A stretch of DNA of 43,642 nucleotides from the IMG/VR virus record IMGVR_UViG_3300020202_000119, positions 1-43,642 of that record; one strand, 5' to 3'. The notes beneath the pieces are model-generated. The model saw only the letters and a program-made list of their open reading frames with translations. It was not told where the DNA came from and did no database searches. Source of the DNA: a virus. A program made the position numbers and the translations under genes. This document shows, piece after piece, positions 14,333 through 22,754 of this stretch (position 1 is the first letter of the stretch; every line of letters begins with the position of its first letter).

Positions 14333-15753
14333 GTGCGGGAAATGTGATGCGGAGATGGCTGTCAGGCGCTCAGGGCGGTGGAGGGGTGTCCACAAATTTA
14401 GGTGCTGGTGAAGACACATTGCAGCTAAACACAACTGGCGCAAACAATGTAGCCGTTGGCTATCAAGCTCTCGATGCGAATACAATCGGCGATGGCAATG
14501 TTGCCGTTGGTTCAGGAGCAATGGGTGCAAACACAACTGGTGCAAATAATGTAGCGGTTGGCTATGCGGCTTTAGATGCTAACACGATTGGCGACAAAAA
14601 TGTTGCGATTGGTAAAGACGCGATGGGTGCCAATACGACTGGTGCCGATAACGTAGCCGTGGGTTATCAAGCGTTGGATCTCAATACGATTGGCACTGCA
14701 AATACGGCGATCGGATCTGGAGCTATGGGAGCCAATACCACTGGTGTCAACAACACAGCAGTGGGTAAGGATGCGCTTCTGGCGAACACGGTCGGTACGG
14801 GTCTAACTGCAGTTGGCAAAGGTGCCTTGGACGCAAACACGACTGGTATCGACTGTACGGCGATTGGCTTGGATGCATTGGGTGGTAACACAATTGGTAC
14901 CGACAATACTGCAGCCGGCAAGGATGCTTTGAAGGCCAACACTACAGGCATCAAGAATACGGCTATCGGATCTCTGGCCTTAGATGCCAATACTATTGGG
15001 ACTGAAAATACAGCAGGGGGCTACGATGCTCTTGGCGCTAACACGACAGGTATCAAAAACACGGCTGTCGGATCTACGGCTTTGAACGCTTGTACTATAG
15101 GAACTGAAAATACAGCGTTTGGATTTGATGCATTGGGTGCGGTGACCACTGGTGTAAATAACACTGCTGTAGGTTCGAGCGCGGGAAATGTCATTACGAC
15201 TGGAACTGGCAATACGATCATTGGTCGCGATGCAGATGCGAGCGGTGCGGCGGGAGTTGATCAGATTGTGATTGGTCGCGGAGTCACTGGTGTGGGAGAT
15301 AGCAAGTGTACGATCGGAGCTGGTGCCAATACCGCGACAATTGACCTGGATGGCGCTGATACTTCCTGGTCTGCTGCATCCGACGAACGTCTAAAAAAGA
15401 ATATCGATAGCTACAATGTTGGTCTTGATTTCATCAGCAAGCTTCGTCCGGTTACCTATCAATGGAGATCGAAAAGCGAGGTTCCTGCATCCATCGAACG
15501 TTACTACGATCCGCAATCCGACGAGCCATGCCGTGGTGTGCGCGGCAAACGTTACCATGGGTTTATCGCGCAGGAAGTTCGCGCTGCGCTGCAAGAGTAC
15601 CCAGAGATTCCTAATGGTCAACATTTCTGGCATGAGGAAGAGGACGGCGTTCAAAGCGTAGCCCCCAGCGATTTGATGCCGATCATGGTTAATGCCGTCA
15701 AACAGTTGAACGACAAGTTCATTCGATTGGAGAACAAACTTGGCCTCGCGTAA
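14329..15753 (+). CDS. Tail fibre with trimeric repeats and peptidase_S74 self-cleaving chaperone, 474 aa
   Basis: A short N-terminal base (1-33) is followed by sixteen 17-residue repeats (residues 34-305) of the type NTTGxNNxAVGxxALxA, alternating TTG and TIG, which resemble the trimeric beta-roll of YadA-like heads. A cap region (306-348) leads to the intramolecular chaperone: SDERLKKNI at 351-359 (Ser 351 the cleavage nucleophile), TYQWRSK, GFIAQEV and a C-terminal coiled coil (VKQLNDKFIRLENKL). The chaperone trimerises the fibre and then releases itself. This is most likely a host-binding fibre or spike. Start overlaps the preceding stop by ATGA. Confidence 0.85.
   Translation: MSAGNVMRRWLSGAQGGGGVSTNLGAGEDTLQLNTTGANNVAVGYQALDANTIGDGNVAVGSGAMGANTTGANNVAVGYAALDANTIGDKNVAIGKDAMGANTTGADNVAVGYQALDLNTIGTANTAIGSGAMGANTTGVNNTAVGKDALLANTVGTGLTAVGKGALDANTTGIDCTAIGLDALGGNTIGTDNTAAGKDALKANTTGIKNTAIGSLALDANTIGTENTAGGYDALGANTTGIKNTAVGSTALNACTIGTENTAFGFDALGAVTTGVNNTAVGSSAGNVITTGTGNTIIGRDADASGAAGVDQIVIGRGVTGVGDSKCTIGAGANTATIDLDGADTSWSAASDERLKKNIDSYNVGLDFISKLRPVTYQWRSKSEVPASIERYYDPQSDEPCRGVRGKRYHGFIAQEVRAALQEYPEIPNGQHFWHEEEDGVQSVAPSDLMPIMVNAVKQLNDKFIRLENKLGLA
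14428..15243 (+). repeat. Sixteen in-frame 51-bp coding repeats
   Basis: The repeats encode 17 residues each and alternate between an NTTG-start and an NTIG-start version, so the higher unit is 102 bp. DNA identity has drifted strongly between copies while the protein pattern holds, indicating selection at the protein level and limiting slippage. The last three units have lost the leading Asn. Confidence 0.8.
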
Positions 15754-16435
15754 GGTGATGCTTGGTACTCCAGCGTATGACGGACGTGTAGATGTAGGTT
15801 ACACGTTCAGTCTGGTGAAAAGCATTCAGGCTTGTGCGGCTTATGGTATCGCGCTTCATCCGGTTTGGTGGCCGGGTGAAGCGTTGATACAGCACGCGCG
15901 AAATATGTTGGTCGGTCTTGCCGTTGAAGGCGGAGTTGACGATTTGATCTTCGTTGACTCCGATGAAGAGTGGGAGCCAGATCATATTCTGGCGTTATTG
16001 AGTCATCCTGTAGATGTGGTTGGTGCTGCTGTAAGGAAGCGCACAGACGAGGTAGAGGCCTATAATGTTCGTAGCAAAACTGCGAATATACCTGTTGATA
16101 TTAAAACCGGATTATGGCTTGTTGATGGAATCGGAACTGGATTTTTAAGGTTGTCTCGAAGAGCTCTAACAGCACTGTTTCAAAACAGTGAGCCGTATGA
16201 CCATAGTGGAACTAAATGTCGAATGGTGTTCGATGTCGGAGTGGTCAACGGCAGACTCGTCGGAGAAGACATTTGCATGTGCGACAAGCTCACCGCGCTG
16301 GGCTTTAAAATTCACGTCGATCCTTCATTCACAATTACACACGTCGGAACCAAGAAGTTTAAGGGATGCATCCAAACATACGTAGAAAAGCTGAAGGCAT
16401 CTGAAAAAGTTTCTAGGATTAAAGCGTGTGGGTAA
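15740..16435 (+). CDS. Glycosyltransferase, GT-A/family 2-like, 231 aa
   Basis: The protein shows MLGTPAYDGRVDVGYTFSL at its start, a segment QHARNMLVG, then LIFVDSDEEWEP (71-80) with a DxD motif (Asp 73, Asp 75) that binds metal and the nucleotide-sugar, and later GIGTGFLRLSRRAL and GEDICMC. This is the pattern of phage GT-A glycosyltransferases of the Anp1/GT2 type. I take the TTG at 15740, with GGAG seven bases upstream, inside the end of the fibre gene. It may decorate the fibre, another virion protein, or the host surface. The acceptor is unknown. Confidence 0.75.
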   Translation: MASRKVMLGTPAYDGRVDVGYTFSLVKSIQACAAYGIALHPVWWPGEALIQHARNMLVGLAVEGGVDDLIFVDSDEEWEPDHILALLSHPVDVVGAAVRKRTDEVEAYNVRSKTANIPVDIKTGLWLVDGIGTGFLRLSRRALTALFQNSEPYDHSGTKCRMVFDVGVVNGRLVGEDICMCDKLTALGFKIHVDPSFTITHVGTKKFKGCIQTYVEKLKASEKVSRIKACG

Positions 16436-18809
16436 AGTCAGTGCACTAGAGCTTCAATTTCCAGCAGGCGGACTACTGAAGCGTTACAGCTATCAGCAGC
16501 AGCCTCCTTTCACCACACCATCGTGTAACAATGTCAGGCCAACAGAAACACTAGAGGGGCGACAGCGCGGCGGCTCGCGTCCTGGGTTGGGCAAGGCATT
16601 CTATCAACAGCTCGGTAGCGGCAATCCAGTTAGAATGATAAACAGTGTTGGAATTGTTCAGGAAGACGGGAGAACGTTCCTGGAGGATAGCTTTGAGGGA
16701 TCGTCTCTTGGTGATGCGTGGACTGTTGCTAACTGGGGTGGCCTGGTTCTGCCTTCCATATTTCCGATCAACTACGCGGATGTGACGTTCGGAGTAAATG
16801 GCGGAGCAGTACATTCGGCATTATCGAATTTCGACACTTCTTTACCATACCTGCTCGAAATATTTATCTCGCCATATCAGGGAGCTCATCACGGTACGTA
16901 CTCGATATTTGCGCGGATGAACAATAATACTCCTGTGGCTACCACGAATGGTCTCGTTATAGAGTTGACCATGACTGGGACTGGTGGCGGTTGGACGGGT
17001 AGGCTGAGGGATTACTCCTCTGGAACACCAACGGATACGAGCTTTACATCCGGGAATCACGGGTCGCCACAGGCGGGATGGTTCTCAGTTCTGATTAATG
17101 GAAACAATGTCAGCTGCACTTGGCTTGGAACAAGTGTTCTCGGATCAACTGCTGTAAGCGCTGCAGCGGGCGCACGCTTTGGTTTTGGAATGAACTGTAC
17201 CGTGTCCGGTGGAGTGTGTCTGGTTGACGCGTTCCGAGTTCAATATCAAACGAACAATAATTCTCAGGCGCGGCGTCGATTACTGGTATCAAGCTCAAAT
17301 GGTACCCTATACAGAGAGACGTATCTGAGCACGCTTGAGGCGCTGACGTCCAATCTATCGTTGGCAAGCGACAGGCAGCTGCAAACAGCAGAACGGGCTC
17401 AGCGTCTGTATATCGCCGATAACGGTAACCCCGCCGCCACTGGCACAGATGGAGTAAGGGGCACTGGCAATGATCGCCTCGATGCAGCCAGTGTAGCTGA
17501 CTGGACTGCGATCGGTGCGAATATCCACGACTATGTAGTTGTTATCTCAAATGGTACTGGTGGAGGCGCAATCGATGGCACATACACGATATCAGCGATT
17601 GCATCTGGAGAGTTAACGCTTGGCTCTAATTGGTGTACTGGTGGTGGCGCAACATGTGATTATCGAGTTGAGCGCGCTCCAAAAATCTACAATCCAATTG
17701 CGGACACGTTGACACTTTTGACGGCCACAGCTGGTCTTGGCCAGGTCCCGACTGGCTGTCCATTAATGTGTATATGGCAGGATAGACTGACGCTTGCAGG
17801 CGCACCAGTCGCACCGCACGTATGGTACATGAGTCGCCAGGGAAACTTTCAAGATTGGGACTTTGCTGCGGATGAAACGGATAGAGGTAGGGCGATCGCA
17901 GGTACCACATCGTCCAACACAGGCGCAATCTTTGGCGAGGCAATGACATGCCTTGCTCCGCATAGTGATGATTATCTGTTCTTTGGCTATGCTTCATCCT
18001 TGTGGGTGCTCCGTGGCAATCCAACCCTTGGTGGCCAGCTTGATAACCTTTCACGAATTGCCGGCATTGTTGACAAGCGCGCATGGTGTAAAGGCCCAAA
18101 TGGCGAGTTCGTGTATTTGAGTCGTGACGGTCTATATTCGGTCAATCCAGGCGGTGGATATCCAGTTAGTTTGTCTCGAGAGCGGCTGCCAATAGAACTT
18201 CGCGATGTGGATAGCTCGGCATATACAGTACTGCTTGCCTATGACTCGCGAGATCGCGGGGTACACATTTACCTCACACCGGTCGCCGATCGTGGTCAGA
18301 CGCACTATTGGTTCGATTGGCAAACACGTGGGTTCTGGCCATTAACATTGCAGGGTGAGCATGAGCCACATTCGATTCATGAATATGTATCAGAATCATC
18401 TTCTGCTTCTGCCGTCCTGCTTGGTTGCCGCGATGGATACATTCGCCGATACAAAGACGACTACGAAGAAGACGACGGTGAGCCATTCACATCCTTTTAC
18501 TACTATGGACCGATCATGCTCGGAGATGGTTACAACGATGGAATCATAAGAGAGATTATCGGTTCGCCAGGAGCAAACAGTGGTGACGTAGACTGGAGCC
18601 TGTACGTAGGAGAAACGGCAGAGCAGGCGTTTAATGCTAGCGCTTTTGAGACCGGCTCGTGGGATAGTACCGGTCTGAACTACAAAGCAAGACCCCGCGG
18701 AAGAGGCGCGGCGATGTACCTCAAAGTGACAAATGGCGAGACGCGGCGCTGGTCGATGGAGCGTGTTATGATTTCCAGAGAAAAGATTGGAGCGCAGCTC
18801 AAGATATGA
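16428..18809 (+). CDS. Tail nozzle-like protein (tubular protein B/gp10-type), 793 aa
   Basis: The N-terminus (CNNVRPTETLEGRQRGGSRP at about 34-53) is the conserved opening of short-tail nozzle or stabilisation proteins. Residues 320-680 show propeller-like beta repeats (QRLYIADNG, MCIWQDRLTLAG, DYLFFGYASSLWVLRG, EFVYLSRDGLYSV). Between about 83 and 275 there is an extra beta-sandwich (FLEDSFEGSSLGDAW to FRVQYQT) resembling a concanavalin-like lectin domain. It begins with GTG, overlapping the glycosyltransferase by eight bases. The protein probably forms the hexameric distal part of the tail. Confidence 0.7.
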   Translation: MGKVSALELQFPAGGLLKRYSYQQQPPFTTPSCNNVRPTETLEGRQRGGSRPGLGKAFYQQLGSGNPVRMINSVGIVQEDGRTFLEDSFEGSSLGDAWTVANWGGLVLPSIFPINYADVTFGVNGGAVHSALSNFDTSLPYLLEIFISPYQGAHHGTYSIFARMNNNTPVATTNGLVIELTMTGTGGGWTGRLRDYSSGTPTDTSFTSGNHGSPQAGWFSVLINGNNVSCTWLGTSVLGSTAVSAAAGARFGFGMNCTVSGGVCLVDAFRVQYQTNNNSQARRRLLVSSSNGTLYRETYLSTLEALTSNLSLASDRQLQTAERAQRLYIADNGNPAATGTDGVRGTGNDRLDAASVADWTAIGANIHDYVVVISNGTGGGAIDGTYTISAIASGELTLGSNWCTGGGATCDYRVERAPKIYNPIADTLTLLTATAGLGQVPTGCPLMCIWQDRLTLAGAPVAPHVWYMSRQGNFQDWDFAADETDRGRAIAGTTSSNTGAIFGEAMTCLAPHSDDYLFFGYASSLWVLRGNPTLGGQLDNLSRIAGIVDKRAWCKGPNGEFVYLSRDGLYSVNPGGGYPVSLSRERLPIELRDVDSSAYTVLLAYDSRDRGVHIYLTPVADRGQTHYWFDWQTRGFWPLTLQGEHEPHSIHEYVSESSSASAVLLGCRDGYIRRYKDDYEEDDGEPFTSFYYYGPIMLGDGYNDGIIREIIGSPGANSGDVDWSLYVGETAEQAFNASAFETGSWDSTGLNYKARPRGRGAAMYLKVTNGETRRWSMERVMISREKIGAQLKI

Positions 18810-19030
18810 TTACTCCAATCAGGCCAAGCGAACTATCTGCACTTGAAGTGCGGCGTGCACTGCAGGGCATTAGTGACGCTGTGATTCAGACGCAATCATA
18901 TCCATGGGTGAAGCAAAACATTCCAGAGAATAAGACATTAACCATACCTAATGGGTTCGGGCTCGTGGTGATTGGCCCATTCACAATTGATGGCAGTTTG
19001 GTTGTTGACGGAGCTCTGGCAACGATATGA
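18806..19030 (+). CDS. Small virion-associated protein, 74 aa
   Basis: Starts by ATGA overlap with the nozzle gene and ends by ATGA overlap with the next. The N-terminal half is helical (SALEVRRALQGISDAVIQT), the C-terminal half beta (TLTIPNGFGLVVIGPFTIDGSLVVDG), which resembles one rung of a beta-helix or fibre shaft. It may be an adaptor between nozzle and fibre. No family recognised. Confidence 0.6.
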   Translation: MITPIRPSELSALEVRRALQGISDAVIQTQSYPWVKQNIPENKTLTIPNGFGLVVIGPFTIDGSLVVDGALATI

Positions 19031-19710
19031 GCGGCGAAATTAATCTGGCACAACAGGCAAGCGGCAATACTCCAAGCTCTGGATACACGGCGCTATACTC
19101 CAAAACAGATGGACTCATGTATTTTAAGGTTCCGGCGGGGACAGAGTATGCCCTTCTTCCGATGGCGTCTCTGACACAAGGATCAGTTTTATTTGTTGGT
19201 GCGTCTGGAATCATCACGCAAGACAATTCAAATTTCTTCTGGGATGATAGCAACAATAAACTTCGTGTTAGTGGAATTGTGGGTATTACTGATGGCTCAA
19301 GTGCGGCCGCGGGCAATATCGGTGAATTAAAGCGTTCGTATCAGGCGCTGACAAACTGTGCTGCTAGTGGCACGTGGGGCAATGTGACGTCGATTGAGTT
19401 GACCCCTGGTGAATGGGATGTTAGCGCAGTCGTTCGTGTGTATGCTAATAGCGCGACTCTGACCGGAAATAGTAGTGATATGGCGATCAGCGTCAATTCT
19501 GGTGGCACTACTACTGACCATGTCGGTGGAGACAATGCAGTGGAGTTTAGGTCTCCGACAAGTGGCAGTACGGAGCAGAATACAGTGTCGATACCTAAAT
19601 ATCCGCTTAATCTTACATTGACCACGACTGTTTTTTTGAAGACAAAAGTTTCATATTCGGCCGGTACACCGCAGCACTCAGGGCGCATTTCCGCGCGGAG
19701 GGTACGATAG
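19027..19710 (+). CDS. Putative receptor-binding fibre protein, 227 aa
   Basis: The N-terminal 80 residues have the phage-fibre pattern GYTALYSKTDGLMYFKVPAG and NFFWDDSNNKLRVSG (short shaft segments). The last 130 residues form a compact beta domain (SIELTPGEWDVSAVVRVYAN, then LTTTVFLKTKVSYSAG) like C1q/TNF-type jelly-roll tips of receptor-binding proteins. Genes before and after overlap it by a few bases, keeping stoichiometry linked. Receptor unknown. Confidence 0.6.
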   Translation: MSGEINLAQQASGNTPSSGYTALYSKTDGLMYFKVPAGTEYALLPMASLTQGSVLFVGASGIITQDNSNFFWDDSNNKLRVSGIVGITDGSSAAAGNIGELKRSYQALTNCAASGTWGNVTSIELTPGEWDVSAVVRVYANSATLTGNSSDMAISVNSGGTTTDHVGGDNAVEFRSPTSGSTEQNTVSIPKYPLNLTLTTTVFLKTKVSYSAGTPQHSGRISARRVR

Positions 19711-19994
19711 TGGCAGTTGCATACAGAAAACCCGGCAATTCCATCACGTGTCCACCTGGCCAGGTGCTGGTGATAGTATCTGTGCCAATTGCGTCATTAC
19801 CAACATCCGCACCGGTTGGTTCAGACTTGTTGTCATATAAGAAGATTGCCGCAATCGATGATGCGCAGAAACAGCTGAGTGAGGCAAGGCTGATTGAGTC
19901 AAAAACAGATGCGGCGCTTGATCAGGATGCGACAGATTTTGCCTCTCGAATGGCTGCGTTGAAGGCCGCGCGGCCGGGTGGAGCTTTCGAATGA
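19710..19994 (+). CDS. Small fibre-region protein with a helical C-terminus, 94 aa
   Basis: A GTG start shares a base with the preceding stop. The first 30 residues are beta-like (ITCPPGQVLVIVSVPIASLP), the rest helical and charged (DDAQKQLSEARLIESKTDAA), suggesting a coiled-coil oligomer. The C-terminus is PGGAFE. Gene order suggests a tail accessory or chaperone for the fibre. No family recognised. Confidence 0.55.
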   Translation: MAVAYRKPGNSITCPPGQVLVIVSVPIASLPTSAPVGSDLLSYKKIAAIDDAQKQLSEARLIESKTDAALDQDATDFASRMAALKAARPGGAFE

Positions 19995-20413
19995 AACTCG
20001 CACAGAAGAAAAAATATTTGGTGGTGCCATCGAAATCCAGGCCGATTGACTGGCCAGATGGATGGGCGTTTCCTGGTGTGTGGCCTCCAGGTTGGCCAAA
20101 GGACAATCCTGTAAACTTCACATTCGAACTTTCGTTTAAAGATTCTTTCCTGACAGCTCGATGTCTTGACGAACACAGCGAAGATACAGATGAGGCTCTC
20201 GGGCAAATGTTGCATATTGGCGTGTTCAATGGGGCTGACAGGTACCGTCTATCGGCCGATGGAGATACATTTTCTGCATGTGGTCTATTTCAGATTAACG
20301 AATATCAGCCAGGGCGATTTGGGATAAAGCAAAAACTTGTCTTCGATGTTCAAGGTCAGCTCGATATCAGGATTAGGTTGTTCGGCTGGGAAAATGGAAA
20401 ATGGGCGGTTTGA
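19991..20413 (+). CDS. Hypothetical virion protein with a WPPGWP motif, 140 aa
   Basis: The ATG overlaps the preceding stop. Residues 18-36 carry a striking Trp/Pro motif (IDWPDGWAFPGVWPPGWP), followed by a beta-rich domain (VNFTFELSFKDSFL, LDIRIRLFGWENG). The same WPPGWP motif in a similar setting occurs near the N-terminus of the Calx-beta/Kelch protein at 21009, so the motif may be a shared docking module. Function unknown. Confidence 0.6.
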   Translation: MKLAQKKKYLVVPSKSRPIDWPDGWAFPGVWPPGWPKDNPVNFTFELSFKDSFLTARCLDEHSEDTDEALGQMLHIGVFNGADRYRLSADGDTFSACGLFQINEYQPGRFGIKQKLVFDVQGQLDIRIRLFGWENGKWAV

Positions 20414-21009
20414 CTGTAGAAGATCTTTTAGTTGATCATCAGCTGTACCACAGCGAGAACCAGATGGACTGGTTTATCACGGCTCGCTCAGGCGGTTTGA
20501 CGCCGTATGGTCAATACAAGCAGGCATTGCGAGAGCTTCACGGTAGACATCGAGGATTGAAGGATCTTGGATTTCAGCGCGAACTACTATTGCTTGAAAT
20601 TGAAGAACTTCAGTGTTCTGACGGCAATTACTTTCAAACAAAAAAGAATGAAATCATTTTAAAGCAGAAGAAGTTTTCTTTATTGGAGCTTGATCGGAAT
20701 ATCGCAGACACAAAACGCGAACTAGATCATTTTTACGGTCAAGCTTTACGTTTAAAAGAAGTCGTAGGCGATTTAACGCCAGAGAAACGTAAGCAGTTAG
20801 ACTGTGAGATGTGGATCGTCAATATCAAAGTTCAGGCTGCGGTAGATTGCCTTATACGCGGCGGACTAGGTGAATCCGTGCTGACCATGTTGATGTCAAT
20901 CCCTAGTCATATACGCAATCCGATCTTAAAAGAGGTAATGCAGCCCAAAGAGAAGCTGATTGCTTGGTTGGAGAAACAGGAGCCTCTAATGTTGGAGGCG
21001 AATGCATAA
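20401..21009 (+). CDS. Coiled-coil protein of unknown function, 202 aa
   Basis: It overlaps the previous gene by 13 bases. Residues 30-125 are strongly helical with coiled-coil character (RELLLLEIEELQ, LLELDRNIADTKRELDHFY), the remainder also helical (AAVDCLIRGGLGESVLTMLM). No enzymatic motif is visible. Placement between two WPPGWP proteins suggests an assembly factor or chaperone for the tail structures, but this is inference. Confidence 0.6.
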   Translation: MGGLTVEDLLVDHQLYHSENQMDWFITARSGGLTPYGQYKQALRELHGRHRGLKDLGFQRELLLLEIEELQCSDGNYFQTKKNEIILKQKKFSLLELDRNIADTKRELDHFYGQALRLKEVVGDLTPEKRKQLDCEMWIVNIKVQAAVDCLIRGGLGESVLTMLMSIPSHIRNPILKEVMQPKEKLIAWLEKQEPLMLEANA

Positions 21010-22739
21010 TGGGCTATGCTTATTTGGCAAAAGTGGCGGAATCATCTGAGGATCCTATTCCAGATGATTGGCCATCTGAATGGAATTACATCAGCGTCGA
21101 TGCTTTTGACGATAATGATTTTGATGCAAATGATGTTGCGTGGCCCCCAGGCTGGCCGGTGGACGTAGATGACCAAGATCTTTCTTTATCCCTAAACATA
21201 CCGTTAACAGCACCTGTTGGAGGAACAATAACGGCTACCTTAGACGTATTAGATGGTGGCAGTGATACCGATGTCTTGGAGTATCATATTATTGTACTCA
21301 GTGCTGCGATAGGAGGAACAACAGTTGGAGTCAAAAAGAACTCTGGCGATTCTTATACCAATAGAATTGCGTATTTAGTCACAAATTACACTGGATCTAA
21401 GTATGGATTTAGTGAAGCATTGTTCGTCAACACAAATTCAGGTCAGATAGGATCTGTGTTAACGGTAACGGCCTCGGTTTTTACTATTAGCGACACTCTT
21501 GGTACATCAGACACATCTACTATCGCCAATGCGGGTACATTAAATTTGTCTGCTTCGACCTACTCTGTTTTAGAGAGTGGCGGGGCTGTTACGGTAACGG
21601 TGACAAGGACAAGCGGTAGCAGTGGTGCGGTTGGAGTTTCGTATGCGACCTCTAACGGCACTGCTACGGCTGGATCTGATTACACGGCAACTTCTGGCAC
21701 ATTATCTTGGGCGGATGGAGATAGTGCGAGCAAGACATTTAATGTGTCAATTACTGATGACTCAACAGTTAATGAGGGCAACGAGACCTTTACGGTTATA
21801 ATCAGCAGCCCAACTGGCGGCGCAACACTGGGAGCTACTTCATCAGCAACGGTTACAATCACAGACAATGACATTGAGCGCATAGTAGTTTTCGGAGGCG
21901 ATAATTCTTCTCCTATTGCAGACTGCGATTCATATACATCCAGTACAGATGCGTGGTCATCTAAAACAGACATGCTGGGGGTTAGGCAACAGTTTACGGC
22001 TTCGACCATTTCTGGAAAAGGCTACACCTATTGTGGGCATAACGGATCATCTACACTAAGAACTTGTGACGAGTATAACATTAGTACCAATGCTTGGGCA
22101 AATAAGACTGATGCACCAACTCCTTCGAGACAGTCTCACGCTGCGGCTACAATATCTAGCGCTGGTTATATATGCGGCGGGGTAAGTGGGGCTCCTTCCC
22201 TCGCTGATTGTGATGAATTTACCGCAGGAACAAATTCTTGGTCATCAAAAACAGATTTTTCAACAGCAAGATCAATTATGCCGGCAACGGCAATAGGATC
22301 CTCTTTATATATTTGCGGAGGCTCACTTAGCGGTGGCAGCGTCTCCAACAAAACAGATCAATACACGCCAGGCAGCGACACCTGGACGGCAAAAACTAAT
22401 ATGATATCACAAAGGGCGACTAGTGGTGGATCTACTATAGGAAGCAATGGATATGTATATTCTGGATTGAATGGAGTGCTTGCTTTTGTTCGAACCTGTG
22501 AAGAATACAATCCTTCTGGTGATTCCTGGTCATCTAAGACAGATACGCCGATCTCGATGAGCTTGCATACAGGAGCTACCGCTAACAGTTTGGGGCATAT
22601 AATTGGCGGTCAAGACTCTTCGTTCTCTGCGCTTCAGTCATGCTACGCGTTTGATGCAAATACAAATTCATGGTCAACAAAATCGTCAATGCCGTCTCCA
22701 GCACGCTTTAGACTTGCTAGTTGCACATTACAAGCTTGA
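21009..22739 (+). CDS. Calx-beta plus six-Kelch-repeat virion protein, 576 aa
   Basis: I use ATG 21009 (on the preceding stop, with GGAGG ten bases upstream); an earlier in-frame start is less likely. Order: acidic N-terminus with WPPGWP (45-50); a beta domain (about 55-170); a Calx-beta domain (about 178-288, with ESGGAVTVTVTRTSGSSGAV and DDSTVNEGNETFTV); then six Kelch repeats (289-576) with conserved Trp at 316, 363, 411, 459, 507 and 555, about 48 residues apart, forming a six-bladed propeller. Calx-beta and Kelch modules are typical of bacterial and eukaryotic adhesion proteins, so a host-binding appendage is likely. The Calx-beta part has several Asp/Asn-Glu positions that could bind calcium. 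Confidence 0.75.
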   Translation: MGYAYLAKVAESSEDPIPDDWPSEWNYISVDAFDDNDFDANDVAWPPGWPVDVDDQDLSLSLNIPLTAPVGGTITATLDVLDGGSDTDVLEYHIIVLSAAIGGTTVGVKKNSGDSYTNRIAYLVTNYTGSKYGFSEALFVNTNSGQIGSVLTVTASVFTISDTLGTSDTSTIANAGTLNLSASTYSVLESGGAVTVTVTRTSGSSGAVGVSYATSNGTATAGSDYTATSGTLSWADGDSASKTFNVSITDDSTVNEGNETFTVIISSPTGGATLGATSSATVTITDNDIERIVVFGGDNSSPIADCDSYTSSTDAWSSKTDMLGVRQQFTASTISGKGYTYCGHNGSSTLRTCDEYNISTNAWANKTDAPTPSRQSHAAATISSAGYICGGVSGAPSLADCDEFTAGTNSWSSKTDFSTARSIMPATAIGSSLYICGGSLSGGSVSNKTDQYTPGSDTWTAKTNMISQRATSGGSTIGSNGYVYSGLNGVLAFVRTCEEYNPSGDSWSSKTDTPISMSLHTGATANSLGHIIGGQDSSFSALQSCYAFDANTNSWSTKSSMPSPARFRLASCTLQA

Positions 22740-22754
22740 TGAAAGGTTGAAGCA

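Noticed and set aside
14667-15221. Minus-strand ORFs over the fibre repeats (14667-14990, 15021-15221)
   Set aside because: They are repetitive antisense shadows of the 51-bp repeats, with no ribosome sites.
15871-16435. Glycosyltransferase considered as a cytosine or DNA glucosyl-modifying enzyme
   Set aside because: No modified-base pathway gene is present in the window, and the tail-gene position argues for a protein or surface glycan acceptor.
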